A stretch of DNA of 64,000 nucleotides from Campylobacter helveticus (GCF_002080395.1 NZ_CP020478.1:446886-510885); one strand, 5' to 3'. Shown: positions 46,131 through 56,146, counted from the stretch's first letter. Notes: generated by a model not told the origin, from the letters alone. Numbers and translations are program-made.

Positions 46131-47147
46131 TTCAAATTTCAATTATAATGCCTTGTTACAATAGTGCTAAATGGGTGGATAAAGCTATTGAAAGTGTGCT
46201 AAATCAAACTTATTCTAATTGGCAGCTTATATGTGTCGATGATGGCTCAAGTGATGAGACTTTGGAAATTTTACAAAGATATGCAAATAAAGATGATAGA
46301 ATTTTGGTTTTACACAAAGAAAATGAAAAAAATGCATTTAAAGCAAGGCAATTTGCCATTCCTTATGTAAATGGTGAGCTTTTAACGCATTTAGATAGTG
46401 ATGATATGTTTGAATTAAATTATTTAGAGCTTGGCTTGAAGCGTTATGATGAAAGTGGGGCGGATATTGTTGTGGGTGATATGGTTTATGGAGAAAAGAG
46501 ATATGTTTGCATCGATAATGACTTAAAATGGCTTCACAAAATAATTAATGGTAGGGAGGCATTTGAATATATAATTGATTGGCGTATTCGTGGATTTAGT
46601 CTTTATAAAAGTCTTTTTGCAAAAAAATATTATGATGAGAACTATGAGGGAATGAATGCGGATGAATTTTTAACAAGAATTTTATTTTTAAATGCTTCTA
46701 ACATAGCTTTCTTCACGGGGGGGGGGGGGGGTAGTTTTTGCAAATTTACAAAGTGTGACTAGGCGATTGAGTCCAAGACTTTTTGATACTTACAAAACAG
46801 CAGAAAATTTAGAAAAACTTGCAATCTCTCTTAATTTGTCTCATAAAATTTTAAAAAAACTCAATCAATCAAGATTTAATATTTTTTATGGAAATTTAAA
46901 AATGTATTTTAAAAATCGAAAACAATTTAATAAAGAAGAAAAAGAGGAGATAGAACGACATCTCCTTGAAAATTACCAAAGCTTATCTTTTTATACCTAT
47001 AAGATCGGTTTTGTGGATTATATTTTTTATAAGGGTAAAGATAAATGTGGCAAATTTATGATATTATTTAATTTCTTTAAATTTTATTATAAAAGGCTGT
47101 CTAATGGCTTCAAAAATTTCGATTTTATGTCCAAGCTTCAATCATGA
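46127..47147 (+). CDS. Glycosyltransferase family 2, phase-variable (OFF: 15 Gs)
   Basis: A GT2 enzyme broken by a poly-G tract. The 5' frame has ISIIMPCYNSAKWVDKAI, ICVDDGSSDET and the metal-binding LDSDDMFE near residue 90, and ends after 211 residues at 46762 (GSFCKFTKCD). The missing C-terminal part is open in another frame up to 47147 (VVFANLQSVTRRLSPRLFDTYKTAENLEKL...). With 14 Gs instead of 15 the two join into 339 residues. SVTRRLSP is a block often seen in this GT2 group, which supports a single gene. As assembled it is OFF; the truncated product retains the nucleotide-sugar domain but probably not the acceptor part. Confidence 0.87.
46717..46731. repeat. Poly-G tract of 15 in glycosyltransferase (out of frame)
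   Basis: Fifteen Gs after the Phe-Phe-Thr codons. The full-length frame needs 3n+2 Gs (14 or 17). Confidence 0.93.
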
Positions 47148-48177
47148 AAAATTTGTGAGATTTTTTATAGAGAGTGTTTTAAGGCAAAGTTTTGAGAATT
47201 TTGAGCTTATAATTGTAGATGATTGCTCTAGTGATGATAATGTAAAAGAGATTGCTAAATTTAAAGATGAGCGCATTAAACTAATACAGCACGAGTATAA
47301 TAAGGGCATAAATGCAGCACTAAACACCGCTTTTGAAAACTCAAACGGAGATTTGATTGTGTTTTGTGCGAGTGACGATATTTTCGAAGATAATGCTTTA
47401 GAACGCATTTATCATCACGCTTTGGAAAATCCTGATATTTTAGCTTTTGTTCCCAATACGCGAGTCATTGATAGGGATAATCAAATAACTTCTAAGGAAG
47501 CTTATTTAAAACTTAGAGCAAGAAGTGAATTAATCAATCAGTTTTTTATGATGGGAAATTGCTTAAGTTCTGTGGGATTAACGATAAGAAGAGAGCTTTT
47601 TTCAAGCACACTTTATCCCTTAGATGTGTCAATGTGTAATCATCAAGATACGCAAATGTTTATTAAAATTTTGAAAAATGGAGAAATTAAGCTTATTGAC
47701 GAATTTTTAATACGCTATCGTTTTGATCCTAAGACAAGCAATATTTCCGTTCGCACAGAACGCACGATGAAGCGAGAAGAAATGGAAAGCTATATGCTAA
47801 TGGAGACTTTTTTAGAATTTGAGGATATGGCTTTGTTAGAAAAAGCTTTTGCAAATGAGATAGGGGAGTTTAATGTCAAACCCGAAAAGGAAAATTTAAG
47901 ATATTTTTTAGGCTTAATGGCTTTAAAATCTCCTATTTTGATGCGAAAATATTGGGGCTATCATAAAATTATGCAAAGTGTTAGCACAAATTTGCCAATT
48001 TTACATAAAAATTACAGCTTTGATTTTAAGCAATATTTAGCCCTAATAGATCATTTAGAAGAAAAAAATACCAAGCGTTTTATGCAATATAAAAAATATA
48101 AAAAAATTTCTAAAATTTCTATTATTCTCAATTTTGTTATAATTTTTGTTTTTTTAATTTTTATATTTTTAAAATAG
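47104..48177 (+). CDS. Glycosyltransferase family 2 with C-terminal membrane anchor
   Basis: A 357-residue glycosyltransferase. The GT-A domain shows ISILCPSFNHEKFV, LIIVDDCSSDDN and CASDDIFEDNAL (metal site near residue 98), followed by a TNISVRTERTMKREEM region. The last 22 residues are a hydrophobic helix that would anchor it in the inner membrane. The start lies 44 bases inside the end of the preceding phase-variable glycosyltransferase gene and has AAAAGG upstream. Sugar specificity unknown; it may transfer the amino sugar made by this locus. Confidence 0.87.
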   Translation: MASKISILCPSFNHEKFVRFFIESVLRQSFENFELIIVDDCSSDDNVKEIAKFKDERIKLIQHEYNKGINAALNTAFENSNGDLIVFCASDDIFEDNALERIYHHALENPDILAFVPNTRVIDRDNQITSKEAYLKLRARSELINQFFMMGNCLSSVGLTIRRELFSSTLYPLDVSMCNHQDTQMFIKILKNGEIKLIDEFLIRYRFDPKTSNISVRTERTMKREEMESYMLMETFLEFEDMALLEKAFANEIGEFNVKPEKENLRYFLGLMALKSPILMRKYWGYHKIMQSVSTNLPILHKNYSFDFKQYLALIDHLEEKNTKRFMQYKKYKKISKISIILNFVIIFVFLIFIFLK

Positions 48178-48186
48178 GAATTTTAT

Positions 48187-49281
48187 ATGGTTAAATTTTT
48201 AGATTTAAAGAAAGTAAATGAGCGTTTTAATAAGGAATTTGAAGTTAAATTTAAAGAGCTTTTAGATAGCGGTTGGTTTCTTTTGGGAGAGCAAACGAAA
48301 CTTTTTGAGAAGCAATTTGCAAATTATTGCGGTGTAGAACATTGCATAGGTGTGGCAAATGGCTTGGACGCCTTAAGACTTATTATTAGGGCTTTTGATT
48401 TTGAAAAGGGGAGTGAAATTCTTGTCCCAGCAAATACTTATATTGCTTCCATTTTGGCTATTAGTGATAATGATTGTAAGCCTATTTTGATCGAGCCTGA
48501 GCTTAGAACTTATAATATTGACCCAAATCGCATTGAGGCTAACATTAGCTCTAAAACTAAAGCTATTATGGTGGTGCATTTATATGGTAAAGTTTGCGAT
48601 ATGGATAAAATTTCTACAATTGCACAAAAATATAGTTTAAAACTCATTGAAGATTGTGCTCAAGCTCACGGAGCAATTTATAGTGGGCAAAGGGTGGGAA
48701 GTTTTGGAGATGCGGCTGGTTTTTCTTTTTATCCGGGTAAAAATTTAGGTGCTTTAGGCGATGCTGGTGCTGTTCTTTGTAAAGATGAAGCTTTAGCGAC
48801 TAAAATAAGAGCTTTGGCAAATTACGGTTCTTTAAAAAAATATGAAAATATTTATCAGGGACTTAATTCAAGACTTGATGAATTGCAAGCGGGAATTTTA
48901 AGCATTAAGCTTAAGATGTTGGATAAAGACAATGAGGCAAGGCGAAGGATTGCCCAAATTTATCTTAAAAATATTAAGCATAAAGATGTCATTTTGCCCT
49001 GTTGCGAAAAAGAAGAAGGGCATGTGTGGCATTGTTTTGTGATAAGAACGCCCTTTAGAGACGCTTTGGTAAAATATTTGAAACAAAATGACATTGAGAC
49101 CATCATTCACTATCCTATAGCCCCACACAAACAAGAGTGCTATAAAGACTTAAGCCATCTTTCTTTGCCACTTAGTGAACAAATTCATAATGAAGTATTG
49201 TCTTTGCCTATTTCTCCTGTGATGAGTGAGGAAGATGTGTTAAAGGTGGCTGATTTAATTAACAATTTTAAAGGGTTTTGA
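48187..49281 (+). CDS. DegT/DnrJ/EryC1 sugar aminotransferase
   Basis: A 364-residue PLP-dependent aminotransferase that would aminate dTDP-3-keto-6-deoxyhexose (FdtB/QdtB/WlaRG role). Family motifs: [14 protein letters not shown] and [22 protein letters not shown] at the start, [44 protein letters not shown] and [18 protein letters not shown], whose Lys near residue 185 forms the Schiff base with PLP. It completes the set RfbA, RfbB, ketoisomerase, aminotransferase. The C-3 position is inferred from the FdtA-type neighbours. Confidence 0.93.
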   Translation: MVKFLDLKKVNERFNKEFEVKFKELLDSGWFLLGEQTKLFEKQFANYCGVEHCIGVANGLDALRLIIRAFDFEKGSEILVPANTYIASILAISDNDCKPILIEPELRTYNIDPNRIEANISSKTKAIMVVHLYGKVCDMDKISTIAQKYSLKLIEDCAQAHGAIYSGQRVGSFGDAAGFSFYPGKNLGALGDAGAVLCKDEALATKIRALANYGSLKKYENIYQGLNSRLDELQAGILSIKLKMLDKDNEARRRIAQIYLKNIKHKDVILPCCEKEEGHVWHCFVIRTPFRDALVKYLKQNDIETIIHYPIAPHKQECYKDLSHLSLPLSEQIHNEVLSLPISPVMSEEDVLKVADLINNFKGF

Positions 49282-50465
49282 TGTATCATATTTTTTTAAC
49301 CGCTGATGAAAAATATGTCAAATTTTCGAGTGTTTTGATGAGTAGCATTATCAAAAATGCGACAAAAGCTTATGAAAAAAAGCCTTTTTGCTTTCACATT
49401 TTAAGCGATTTTGTAAGCGATGAAACGAGGCAAAAGCTAGAAAATTTGCAAAAAGCTTTGTGCGAAATTTACCCTTGCGAAATCATAATCCACATCCAGG
49501 ATAATGCCAAATTTGACAAATTTCCAAGTTCAGGTGCAGCACAAAATAATAAACTTTCTTACTACCGCCTTAAAATGATGGCTTTTTTAGATGAAAGTGT
49601 CAAAACTTGTCTTTATTTAGATTCTGATATGCTCGTTTTTGATGATGTAAGAGAGCTTTTTGCTCTTGATTTGAAAGATAAGATTGTCGCTGTGGTGGGC
49701 GATATGGGAAGTAAGAAAGCCAAGATTAAATTTAAAGAAGCAAATGAAAAGAAGATTTTTTATTTTGATGAAAATTATTTTAACGCGGGTTTTTTGCTTA
49801 TCAATGTGAAGGAATACAAAAAGGCACAAATTGAAGAGCGTTGTGAGGACTTAGCGTCAAAATGTTTTTATATTAAAAGTGCAGACCAAGATTTGCTTAA
49901 TGCCTCTATAGAGCCTAAAAGGCGTTTAAAGCTTGATTTTGCTTGGAATTTCTTTGTCAATGCCTACGCTTATGTGATTACAAAAGATGATAAAAAAGGC
50001 TATTTAAACTATACAAGAGAAGAATTTGAGAGGAGTTTTAAAAATCCTAAAATTCTTCATCTATGCTTTAAGCCTTGGAAATTTTTACGCTCTTTTAATG
50101 ATAGTAAGGGGCGTAATGTCAATGATTTATGGTGGGAGGAAGCGGTTAAAACTCCTGCTTTTAATACCGAGCTTTTAGAGCTTAAAAGCCACATTAAAGA
50201 CCATTTGCTTTATGCAGGGCTTGGTGCGTTATTATACCGCTACACAAAGAATTTTAATTTGCTTAAAATTTCACGCTTGATAAAATATCAAAATGAGGAT
50301 TTAAAAATCGCACAAAATGCCCAAAATTTCAGTGATAAAGACTTTGCTTCTTTTTTGTTTTTGGGTGAATTTATCTTACACGCTAGGGCAAAGCAAAAAA
50401 GTGCTTTTAGTGTATTTTTAAAGACTTTAAAGCATATTAGAGCTTATGAAAAATATGCGCGTTAA
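49281..50465 (+). CDS. Glycosyltransferase family 8
   Basis: A 394-residue GT8 protein of the lipopolysaccharide galactosyl/glucosyltransferase type. It starts YHIFLTADEKYVKFSSVLMSSI, has the metal-binding LYLDSDMLVFDDV (Asp near residue 114), a FNAGFLLINVKEYK segment near 170, SADQDLLNASI, and the ILHLCFKPWKF region typical of GT8. The start ATG overlaps the aminotransferase stop (TGATG). It is the last gene of the glycan cluster; a 57-base gap follows before murJ. Specificity is unknown. Confidence 0.9.
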   Translation: MYHIFLTADEKYVKFSSVLMSSIIKNATKAYEKKPFCFHILSDFVSDETRQKLENLQKALCEIYPCEIIIHIQDNAKFDKFPSSGAAQNNKLSYYRLKMMAFLDESVKTCLYLDSDMLVFDDVRELFALDLKDKIVAVVGDMGSKKAKIKFKEANEKKIFYFDENYFNAGFLLINVKEYKKAQIEERCEDLASKCFYIKSADQDLLNASIEPKRRLKLDFAWNFFVNAYAYVITKDDKKGYLNYTREEFERSFKNPKILHLCFKPWKFLRSFNDSKGRNVNDLWWEEAVKTPAFNTELLELKSHIKDHLLYAGLGALLYRYTKNFNLLKISRLIKYQNEDLKIAQNAQNFSDKDFASFLFLGEFILHARAKQKSAFSVFLKTLKHIRAYEKYAR

Positions 50466-50522
50466 AAAGCGTTAAAATAAGCTTGTTAGAATTGTTGCTT
50501 ATTTTAATTTAGAGTAGAAAAT

Positions 50523-51977
50523 TTGGTATTTAAAAATTATATAATCAATGCTCTTGGTATTTTATTTTCTCGGATTTTAGGACTAGCTAGAGATGTTTTA
50601 ATAGCCCTTTTTTTAGGGGCTGGGCTTTATAGCGATATTTTTTTTGTCGCACTTAAAATGCCTGCTTTTTTTAGACGCATTTTTGCTGAGGGTGCTTTTG
50701 GGCAAAGTTTTTTGCCAAATTTTGTCAAAGCAAGGAAAAAGGGTGCATTTTGTGTAAGTGTGCTTTTACAATTTGGCTTCATTGTCTTTTTATTTTGCCT
50801 TTTAGTAAGTTTTTTCGCCTCTTTTTTTACTAAAATTTTTGCCTTTGGCTTTGATGCAAAGACCATAGCCTTAGCCTCTCCTTTGGTGGCTATTAATTTT
50901 TGGTATTTATTTTTCATCTTTGTAGTAACCTTTTTTGGTGCCTTATTAAATTATAAGCACAAATTTTTCCTCACTTCTTTTTCCGCTTCTTTGTTTAATC
51001 TTAGCATAGTTATCGCCGCTTTTTTCGTGGATAAAAATGACCCTCATCAAACGCTTTATTACTTCTCTTACGCCACGCTTTTAAGTGGGGTGGCACAGCT
51101 TGTTTTGCATCTTTTTTCCTTGAAAAATAATGCGGCGGTTAGGGCTATGGGCTTAAGCATTAAGTTAAGGCGGTATAAGGCGAATTTAAAAGGCTTTTAT
51201 AGCACATTTTCTCACGGAGTTTTAGGCTCTTCAGCGACTCAAATCAGCTCTCTTTTAGACACAACCATAGCAAGTTTTTTAATCACAGGAAGCATTTCTT
51301 ATCTTTATTATGCTAACCGTGTTTTTCAACTTCCCCTTGCACTTTTTGCTATCGCTCTTACTCAAGTTGCCTTTCCTAAAATTTTAAGACTTTTAAAAAG
51401 CAGTCAAGAAAAAGAGGCTTTAGACTTTATGCGTAAGGCTTTAGCAGGACTTAGCTTTTTGCTTGTTGTTTCAAGTGTAGTAGGGATTATTTTTGCGAAA
51501 GAAATTTGCGTACTTTTGTTTGAAAGAGGTAATTTCACGCAAAAAGATAGCCTTTTAAGTGCTTATGTTTTGATGGCTTATTTGCTAGGTCTTTTGCCTT
51601 TTGGCTTACAAAAACTCTTTTCTTTGTGGCTTTATGCGGAATTTAAGCAAAAAATAGCCGCCATTATCGCTATAAAATCCCTTATTTTAAGTGCTTTTGT
51701 TTCTATCGTTTTAATTTTTTTGATTAAAGATGAGAATTTAAAGGTTTTAGCGGTGGCATTTGCGAGTTCTTTAAGTGCTTTTTATTTACTTTTGGCTAAT
51801 ATTAAAGAATTTGGTTTTAGGCGTTTTTGGAGCTTAATTTCTTGGAAGAAAAGCCTTTTAGCCTTAGTTTTTTTAGCTTGTTTTTCTTATTTGCTTTTAG
51901 AAAGTAAAATGATGATAATTAGCGTTTTAATAGAGTTTTTTGAGTGGATTAAAGGAGGCTTTAATGCTTTTATTTGA
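50523..51977 (+). CDS. murJ: Lipid II flippase MurJ (MviN)
   Basis: Moves the peptidoglycan precursor lipid II across the inner membrane. The 484-residue protein has about 13-14 membrane helices and the MviN pattern: GILFSRILGLARDVLIALFLGAG near the N-terminus, FRRIFAEGAFGQSFLPNF near residue 55, and YYANRVFQLPLALFAIALTQVAFP near residue 270. The start is TTG at 50523. It overlaps cysS slightly. The order murJ-cysS-msbA-pyrD-M16 peptidase-dapA matches a C. jejuni block as I remember it. Confidence 0.94.
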   Translation: MVFKNYIINALGILFSRILGLARDVLIALFLGAGLYSDIFFVALKMPAFFRRIFAEGAFGQSFLPNFVKARKKGAFCVSVLLQFGFIVFLFCLLVSFFASFFTKIFAFGFDAKTIALASPLVAINFWYLFFIFVVTFFGALLNYKHKFFLTSFSASLFNLSIVIAAFFVDKNDPHQTLYYFSYATLLSGVAQLVLHLFSLKNNAAVRAMGLSIKLRRYKANLKGFYSTFSHGVLGSSATQISSLLDTTIASFLITGSISYLYYANRVFQLPLALFAIALTQVAFPKILRLLKSSQEKEALDFMRKALAGLSFLLVVSSVVGIIFAKEICVLLFERGNFTQKDSLLSAYVLMAYLLGLLPFGLQKLFSLWLYAEFKQKIAAIIAIKSLILSAFVSIVLIFLIKDENLKVLAVAFASSLSAFYLLLANIKEFGFRRFWSLISWKKSLLALVFLACFSYLLLESKMMIISVLIEFFEWIKGGFNAFI

Positions 51978-53334
51978 TAGTGTGAAAAAAGAAAAATTAG
52001 CCCTTAAAAAAGAGGGCGTTGTTAATATGTATTTGTGCGGTCCTACGGTGTATGATGATGCACATTTAGGACACGCTAGAAGTAGCATTTGTTTTGATTT
52101 ATTAAGAAGGGTTTTGCTTTCACTTGGAAGAAAGCTTTACTTTGCTAGAAATTATACTGACATTGATGATAAAATTTTGAAAAAAATGCAAGAAAGTGGC
52201 GAAAGCCTAGAGCAAATCACACAAAAATACATCGCCCATTATGAAAGAGATATGAAAAATTTGCGTGTTTTAGAGCCTGACTTAAAGCCTAAGGCGACCG
52301 AATATATTAAGCAGATGATAGAGCTTATTTTGCGTTTGGAAAAGCAGGGTTTTACCTATACTTTAGAAGATGGAATTTATTTTGATACAAGTAAAGATGA
52401 AGCGTATTTAAGTCTTTCAAAACGCAGTTTTGAAGAGACTAAAACAAGGCTTTTAGAGCAGAAAGAAAAGAAAAATGAAAGTGATTTTGTGCTATGGAAA
52501 TTTGACGAGGGCTTTTATGCTGCACCCTTTGGTAAGGGGCGTCCGGGCTGGCATAGCGAGTGCGTGGCGATGATAGAGGCTTTATTTAAGGACGGACTTG
52601 ATATACACGCTGGGGGGGTGGATTTGCTTTTTCCGCATCACGAAAATGAGGCGGCGCAGTGTCGTTGTGCCTTTCATAAAGATTTAGCCACGCACTGGCT
52701 TCATAATGGCTTTGTGAATATAAATGGCGAAAAGATGAGTAAAAGCCTTAATAATAGCTTTTTCATTAAGGACGCTTTAAAAAAATTTAGCAGTGAGGCT
52801 TTGAGGTTTTATTTAATGAGTGTGCATTATAGGGCGCATTTTAATTATTCTTTGGAGGATTTATCCCTATGTAAAAAGCGTTTAGATAAGCTTTACCGCC
52901 TTAAAAAACGCCTTGATTTAAACGAATTAGAAGACAAGCCTAAAAAGTGTGAAAGAGAGCTTTCTCTTACTATTTTGCAAGCCTTACAAGATGATTTAAA
53001 CATCTCTAAGGCTTTGGCTTTGTTTGATGAATTTATAGTCAATGCAAATTTAAGGCTAGATGAAAGTAAAGATAAGGGCTTAAGAGAGGATTTGAGGGAG
53101 GACTTTAAGGAGCTTGCTTTGATTTTGGGTGTGGGCTTTGAAGATGCGATTTTATATTTTCAGCAAGGCTTTGATGAAACACAAAAGGCGTGGATAGAGG
53201 AGCAAATTTTTAAACGCACAGAGGCTAAAAAGGCGAAAAATTACGCTTTGGCAGATGAGCTAAGGCATAATTTAGCAGAATTTGGCGTCTTGCTTTTAGA
53301 CACGCCGCAAGGCACGATTTGGGAGAAAGCTTAA
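51964..53334 (+). CDS. cysS: Cysteinyl-tRNA synthetase
   Basis: Class I synthetase charging tRNA-Cys. The 456-residue protein has CGPTVYDDAHLGHARS (HIGH motif near residue 33, with the zinc Cys), WHSECVAM, the zinc-site HAGGVDLLFPHHENE and KMSKS near residue 257. I use the ATG at 51964 (MLLFDSVKKEKL), preceded by AAAGGAGG; an upstream GTG would run into murJ. The HAGGV codons contain a run of seven Gs (52612-52618). The stop overlaps the msbA ATG (TAATG). Confidence 0.96.
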   Translation: MLLFDSVKKEKLALKKEGVVNMYLCGPTVYDDAHLGHARSSICFDLLRRVLLSLGRKLYFARNYTDIDDKILKKMQESGESLEQITQKYIAHYERDMKNLRVLEPDLKPKATEYIKQMIELILRLEKQGFTYTLEDGIYFDTSKDEAYLSLSKRSFEETKTRLLEQKEKKNESDFVLWKFDEGFYAAPFGKGRPGWHSECVAMIEALFKDGLDIHAGGVDLLFPHHENEAAQCRCAFHKDLATHWLHNGFVNINGEKMSKSLNNSFFIKDALKKFSSEALRFYLMSVHYRAHFNYSLEDLSLCKKRLDKLYRLKKRLDLNELEDKPKKCERELSLTILQALQDDLNISKALALFDEFIVNANLRLDESKDKGLREDLREDFKELALILGVGFEDAILYFQQGFDETQKAWIEEQIFKRTEAKKAKNYALADELRHNLAEFGVLLLDTPQGTIWEKA

Positions 53335-55052
53335 TGAGTTTAAAAGAAATTTTATGGCGTTTTAAGCCTTTTTATATCGCGTATTTTAGGTATTTTTTAC
53401 TTGCTTTTTTGGGAATGGCATTAGCAGCCTTAGGCACGGCGGCTAGTTTTCATTCCTTACAGCCTATTTTGGATTATATTTTCATAGAAAAAAGAATTGA
53501 TTTGCTTTATATCGTGCCATTTTTTATTGTTTTTGCGTATTTGGCTAAAAATGTCGGGCTTTATATGCAAAGCTATTATATCGCTTATATTGGCACAAAT
53601 ATTTTAAAAACCTTGCGTTTTAAGGTGCTTGAAAATCTTTTGCGTTTGGATATGGAATTTTTTAAGCGTTATAGAAGTGGGGAATTGATGAGTCGCTGCA
53701 CAAATGACATCGGTGCATTGCAAAGTATTGTTTCGACTTTAATTCCCGAGCTTTTAAGGGAGTTAATGACAGCCATAGGGCTTATTAGTGTGGTGATTTA
53801 TAATAGTCCAAGATTGGCTTTTTTCGCTCTTATCGTGCTTCCTTGTGCGACTATTCCTTTGTTGTGGTTAGCTAGAAAGCTTAGAAAATATGCCAAAAAC
53901 ACTCAAGAAACGGGCGCGGATTTGCTCTCTCGTTTGGGAGAAATTTTTACGAATATCGAGCTTATTAAGGCAAACCACACAGAGCAAAAAGAACTTATGA
54001 AATTTGATACACACAACGAAAGGCTTTGTAAGGTAAATTTAAAAATAAGCAGGGTTGATGCACTTATCTCTCCTACAATGGAGCTAATCGGCTCTTTGGG
54101 CGTTGCTCTTGTGATAGTGATAGGTGGAAAAGAGGTGATTGAGGGGCGTATGAGTGCTGGAGCGTTTATCGCCTTTGTGTCGGCTCTTTTTGCCCTTTAT
54201 CAGCCCATAAAAAAAATAACAAGTTTATATGGAAGACTTCAAACTGCCATCGTGGCGAGTGAGCGGACTTTTTATTTACTTGATTTAAAACCTGAAATTA
54301 AGGGCGGAGAAGATGAGCTTGGGTGCATTGATGAGGTGGAATTTAAAGATGTGTATTTTGCTTATGATGAAAAAAGCGTGTTAAACGGACTGAATTTAAA
54401 TTTTAAAAGGGGAGAAATTTTAGCCCTTGTGGGGGCAAGTGGCGGTGGAAAATCTTCTATCATAGGGCTTTTATTGCACTTTTTTAAAAGAAAGAGTGGG
54501 GAGATTTTGCTAAACCACGAAAGTATAGATAAATTTAGTCTTAAATCTTTGCGTTTAAAAATGGCTTTGGTAACGCAGGATATTTACATTTTCAACGAAA
54601 GCATAGCCGAAAATGTCGCTTATAGCGAGGAGCTTGACGAGCAAAGGGTTATAGAAAGCTTAAAACTTGCCAACGCTTATGAATTTGTGGAAAAAATGGG
54701 AGGTATTTATACTCAGCTTTTTGAAAATGGTAAAAATTTAAGCGGAGGGCAAAAACAAAGAATTGCCATAGCAAGAGCCTTGTATAAAAATCCTGATTTG
54801 CTTATTTTTGATGAGGCGACTTCAGCACTGGATAATGAAAGCGAAAGGGCTATCGTTAAAACTATAGAAAATTTAAAAAAAGATAGACTTATTTTACTTG
54901 TCGCACATCGTCTAAGCACCGTGGAAAATGCAGATAAAATCGCTCTTATAGATAAAGGTAAGGTTTTAGCCTGTGGGAGTGATGCACAGCTTTTAAATAC
55001 TTGTGAGGCTTATCGTAAATTAAAAATAAAAAACGATGAGACGAAATTGTAA
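53334..55052 (+). CDS. msbA: Lipid A export ABC transporter MsbA
   Basis: A 572-residue half-transporter that flips lipid A-core from the inner to the outer leaflet. The N-terminal part has six membrane helices (about residues 15-300). The ATPase part has Walker A GASGGGKSS near residue 367, the Q-loop LVTQDIYIF, signature LSGGQKQRI near 469 and Walker B LLIFDEATSALD. It is encoded close to the lipooligosaccharide genes, which fits its substrate. The ATG overlaps the cysS stop. Confidence 0.93.
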   Translation: MSLKEILWRFKPFYIAYFRYFLLAFLGMALAALGTAASFHSLQPILDYIFIEKRIDLLYIVPFFIVFAYLAKNVGLYMQSYYIAYIGTNILKTLRFKVLENLLRLDMEFFKRYRSGELMSRCTNDIGALQSIVSTLIPELLRELMTAIGLISVVIYNSPRLAFFALIVLPCATIPLLWLARKLRKYAKNTQETGADLLSRLGEIFTNIELIKANHTEQKELMKFDTHNERLCKVNLKISRVDALISPTMELIGSLGVALVIVIGGKEVIEGRMSAGAFIAFVSALFALYQPIKKITSLYGRLQTAIVASERTFYLLDLKPEIKGGEDELGCIDEVEFKDVYFAYDEKSVLNGLNLNFKRGEILALVGASGGGKSSIIGLLLHFFKRKSGEILLNHESIDKFSLKSLRLKMALVTQDIYIFNESIAENVAYSEELDEQRVIESLKLANAYEFVEKMGGIYTQLFENGKNLSGGQKQRIAIARALYKNPDLLIFDEATSALDNESERAIVKTIENLKKDRLILLVAHRLSTVENADKIALIDKGKVLACGSDAQLLNTCEAYRKLKIKNDETKL

Positions 55053-55063
55053 GGATTTTTTGC

Positions 55064-55069
55064 TAGAAT
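55064..55069 (+). promoter_or_regulatory. Candidate extended -10 box for pyrD
   Basis: tagaat in the context tgctagaat, 27 bases before the preferred pyrD ATG at 55091, in the short gap after msbA. Confidence 0.45.
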
Positions 55070-55090
55070 TTGGCATTTGAAAGGATAAAA

Positions 55091-56146
55091 ATGTATGATT
55101 TTTTCAAACCCTTACTTTTTAAGATGGACCCAGAAAACGCACATAGCTTGGTGGAGTATTCATTAAGAGCTTTAAATGCTATTTTCCCCGGAGCCTTGAG
55201 CTTTTTGGCTTATAAATATATTGTTGATAATGAAATTTTAAAACAAAATTTACTTGGACTTGAATTTGCAAATCCTGTAGGTTTGGCTGGGGGCTTTGAT
55301 AAAAATGCTACGATGATACGCCCTTTAAGCGCACTTGGTTTTGGCTTTTTGGAATTTGGCACTTTCACACCCTTAGCTCAAGAGGGTAATGAAAAGCCCC
55401 GCCTTTTTCGCCTCGTAAAAGAAGAAAGCATACAAAATGCTATGGGTTTTAATAATCAAGGGGCGGATGTAATTTCTAAAAGAATGACACAAAATTATCC
55501 CTTTGTTTTGCCTCTTGGAGCTAATATCGGCAAAAATAAGCTTACAAGCAACGAAAATGCTTTAAATGATTATTTTACTTTGCTTAGAAGTTTTAAGGAT
55601 TTGTGTGATTATTTTATCATCAACATCTCTTCGCCAAATACTAAAAATTTAAGAGACTTGCAAAATGAAGAATTTTTGGGTGCTTTACTCAAAGAGGCAA
55701 AAGAAATTACAACTAAACCTATATTGATAAAAATTGCACCTGATATGGAATTTAAAGACGCTTTAAGTTTTTGTGAGGGTGCGATTGAAAAAGGTGTGAG
55801 TGGTTTTATCATCGCGAATACAAGCACGGATTACACTTTGCTTAATAACAACCGCACTTTTGGAGGTATTAGCGGTAAGCTTATCACGCAAAAAAGTGGA
55901 GAATTTTTTCACGCTCTTTCAAAAGAGCTTTTTGGAAGAACTTTGCTTATTGCAAGTGGGGGTATAGATAGTGCTGAGGTGGCTTATGATAGGATTAAAA
56001 AGGGGGCTAGTTTAGTGCAAATTTTTACGGCGATGATTTTTAAGGGACCTAGTTTGGCAAGGGATATTAACGAAGGCTTGATAGAACTTTTAAGAAAAGA
56101 TGGTTTTTTACATATTAGCGAGGCGATTGGGGTGGAGTTAAAATGA
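55091..56146 (+). CDS. pyrD: Dihydroorotate dehydrogenase (class 2)
   Basis: Membrane-associated enzyme that oxidises dihydroorotate to orotate in pyrimidine synthesis, passing electrons to quinone. The 351-residue protein has the N-terminal amphipathic region of class 2 enzymes, FANPVGLAGGFDKNA near residue 55, EGNEKPRLFRL, and FIINISSPNTKNLRDLQ with the catalytic Ser. LLIASGGIDSAEVAYDRIKKGASLVQ binds the FMN phosphate. I use the ATG at 55091 (MYDFFKPLL) preceded by AAAGGA. The stop overlaps the next start (ATGA). Confidence 0.95.
   Translation: MYDFFKPLLFKMDPENAHSLVEYSLRALNAIFPGALSFLAYKYIVDNEILKQNLLGLEFANPVGLAGGFDKNATMIRPLSALGFGFLEFGTFTPLAQEGNEKPRLFRLVKEESIQNAMGFNNQGADVISKRMTQNYPFVLPLGANIGKNKLTSNENALNDYFTLLRSFKDLCDYFIINISSPNTKNLRDLQNEEFLGALLKEAKEITTKPILIKIAPDMEFKDALSFCEGAIEKGVSGFIIANTSTDYTLLNNNRTFGGISGKLITQKSGEFFHALSKELFGRTLLIASGGIDSAEVAYDRIKKGASLVQIFTAMIFKGPSLARDINEGLIELLRKDGFLHISEAIGVELK

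Noticed and set aside
46755-47147. Separate 130-residue gene after the glycosyltransferase
   Set aside because: It lacks a ribosome site and its sequence continues the upstream GT2 family alignment once one G is removed, so I treat it as the 3' part of that gene.
52612-52618. Seven-G run inside cysS as a phase-variation tract
   Set aside because: It encodes the conserved zinc-site HAGGV of an essential synthetase, is short and is in frame. Switching would be lethal.
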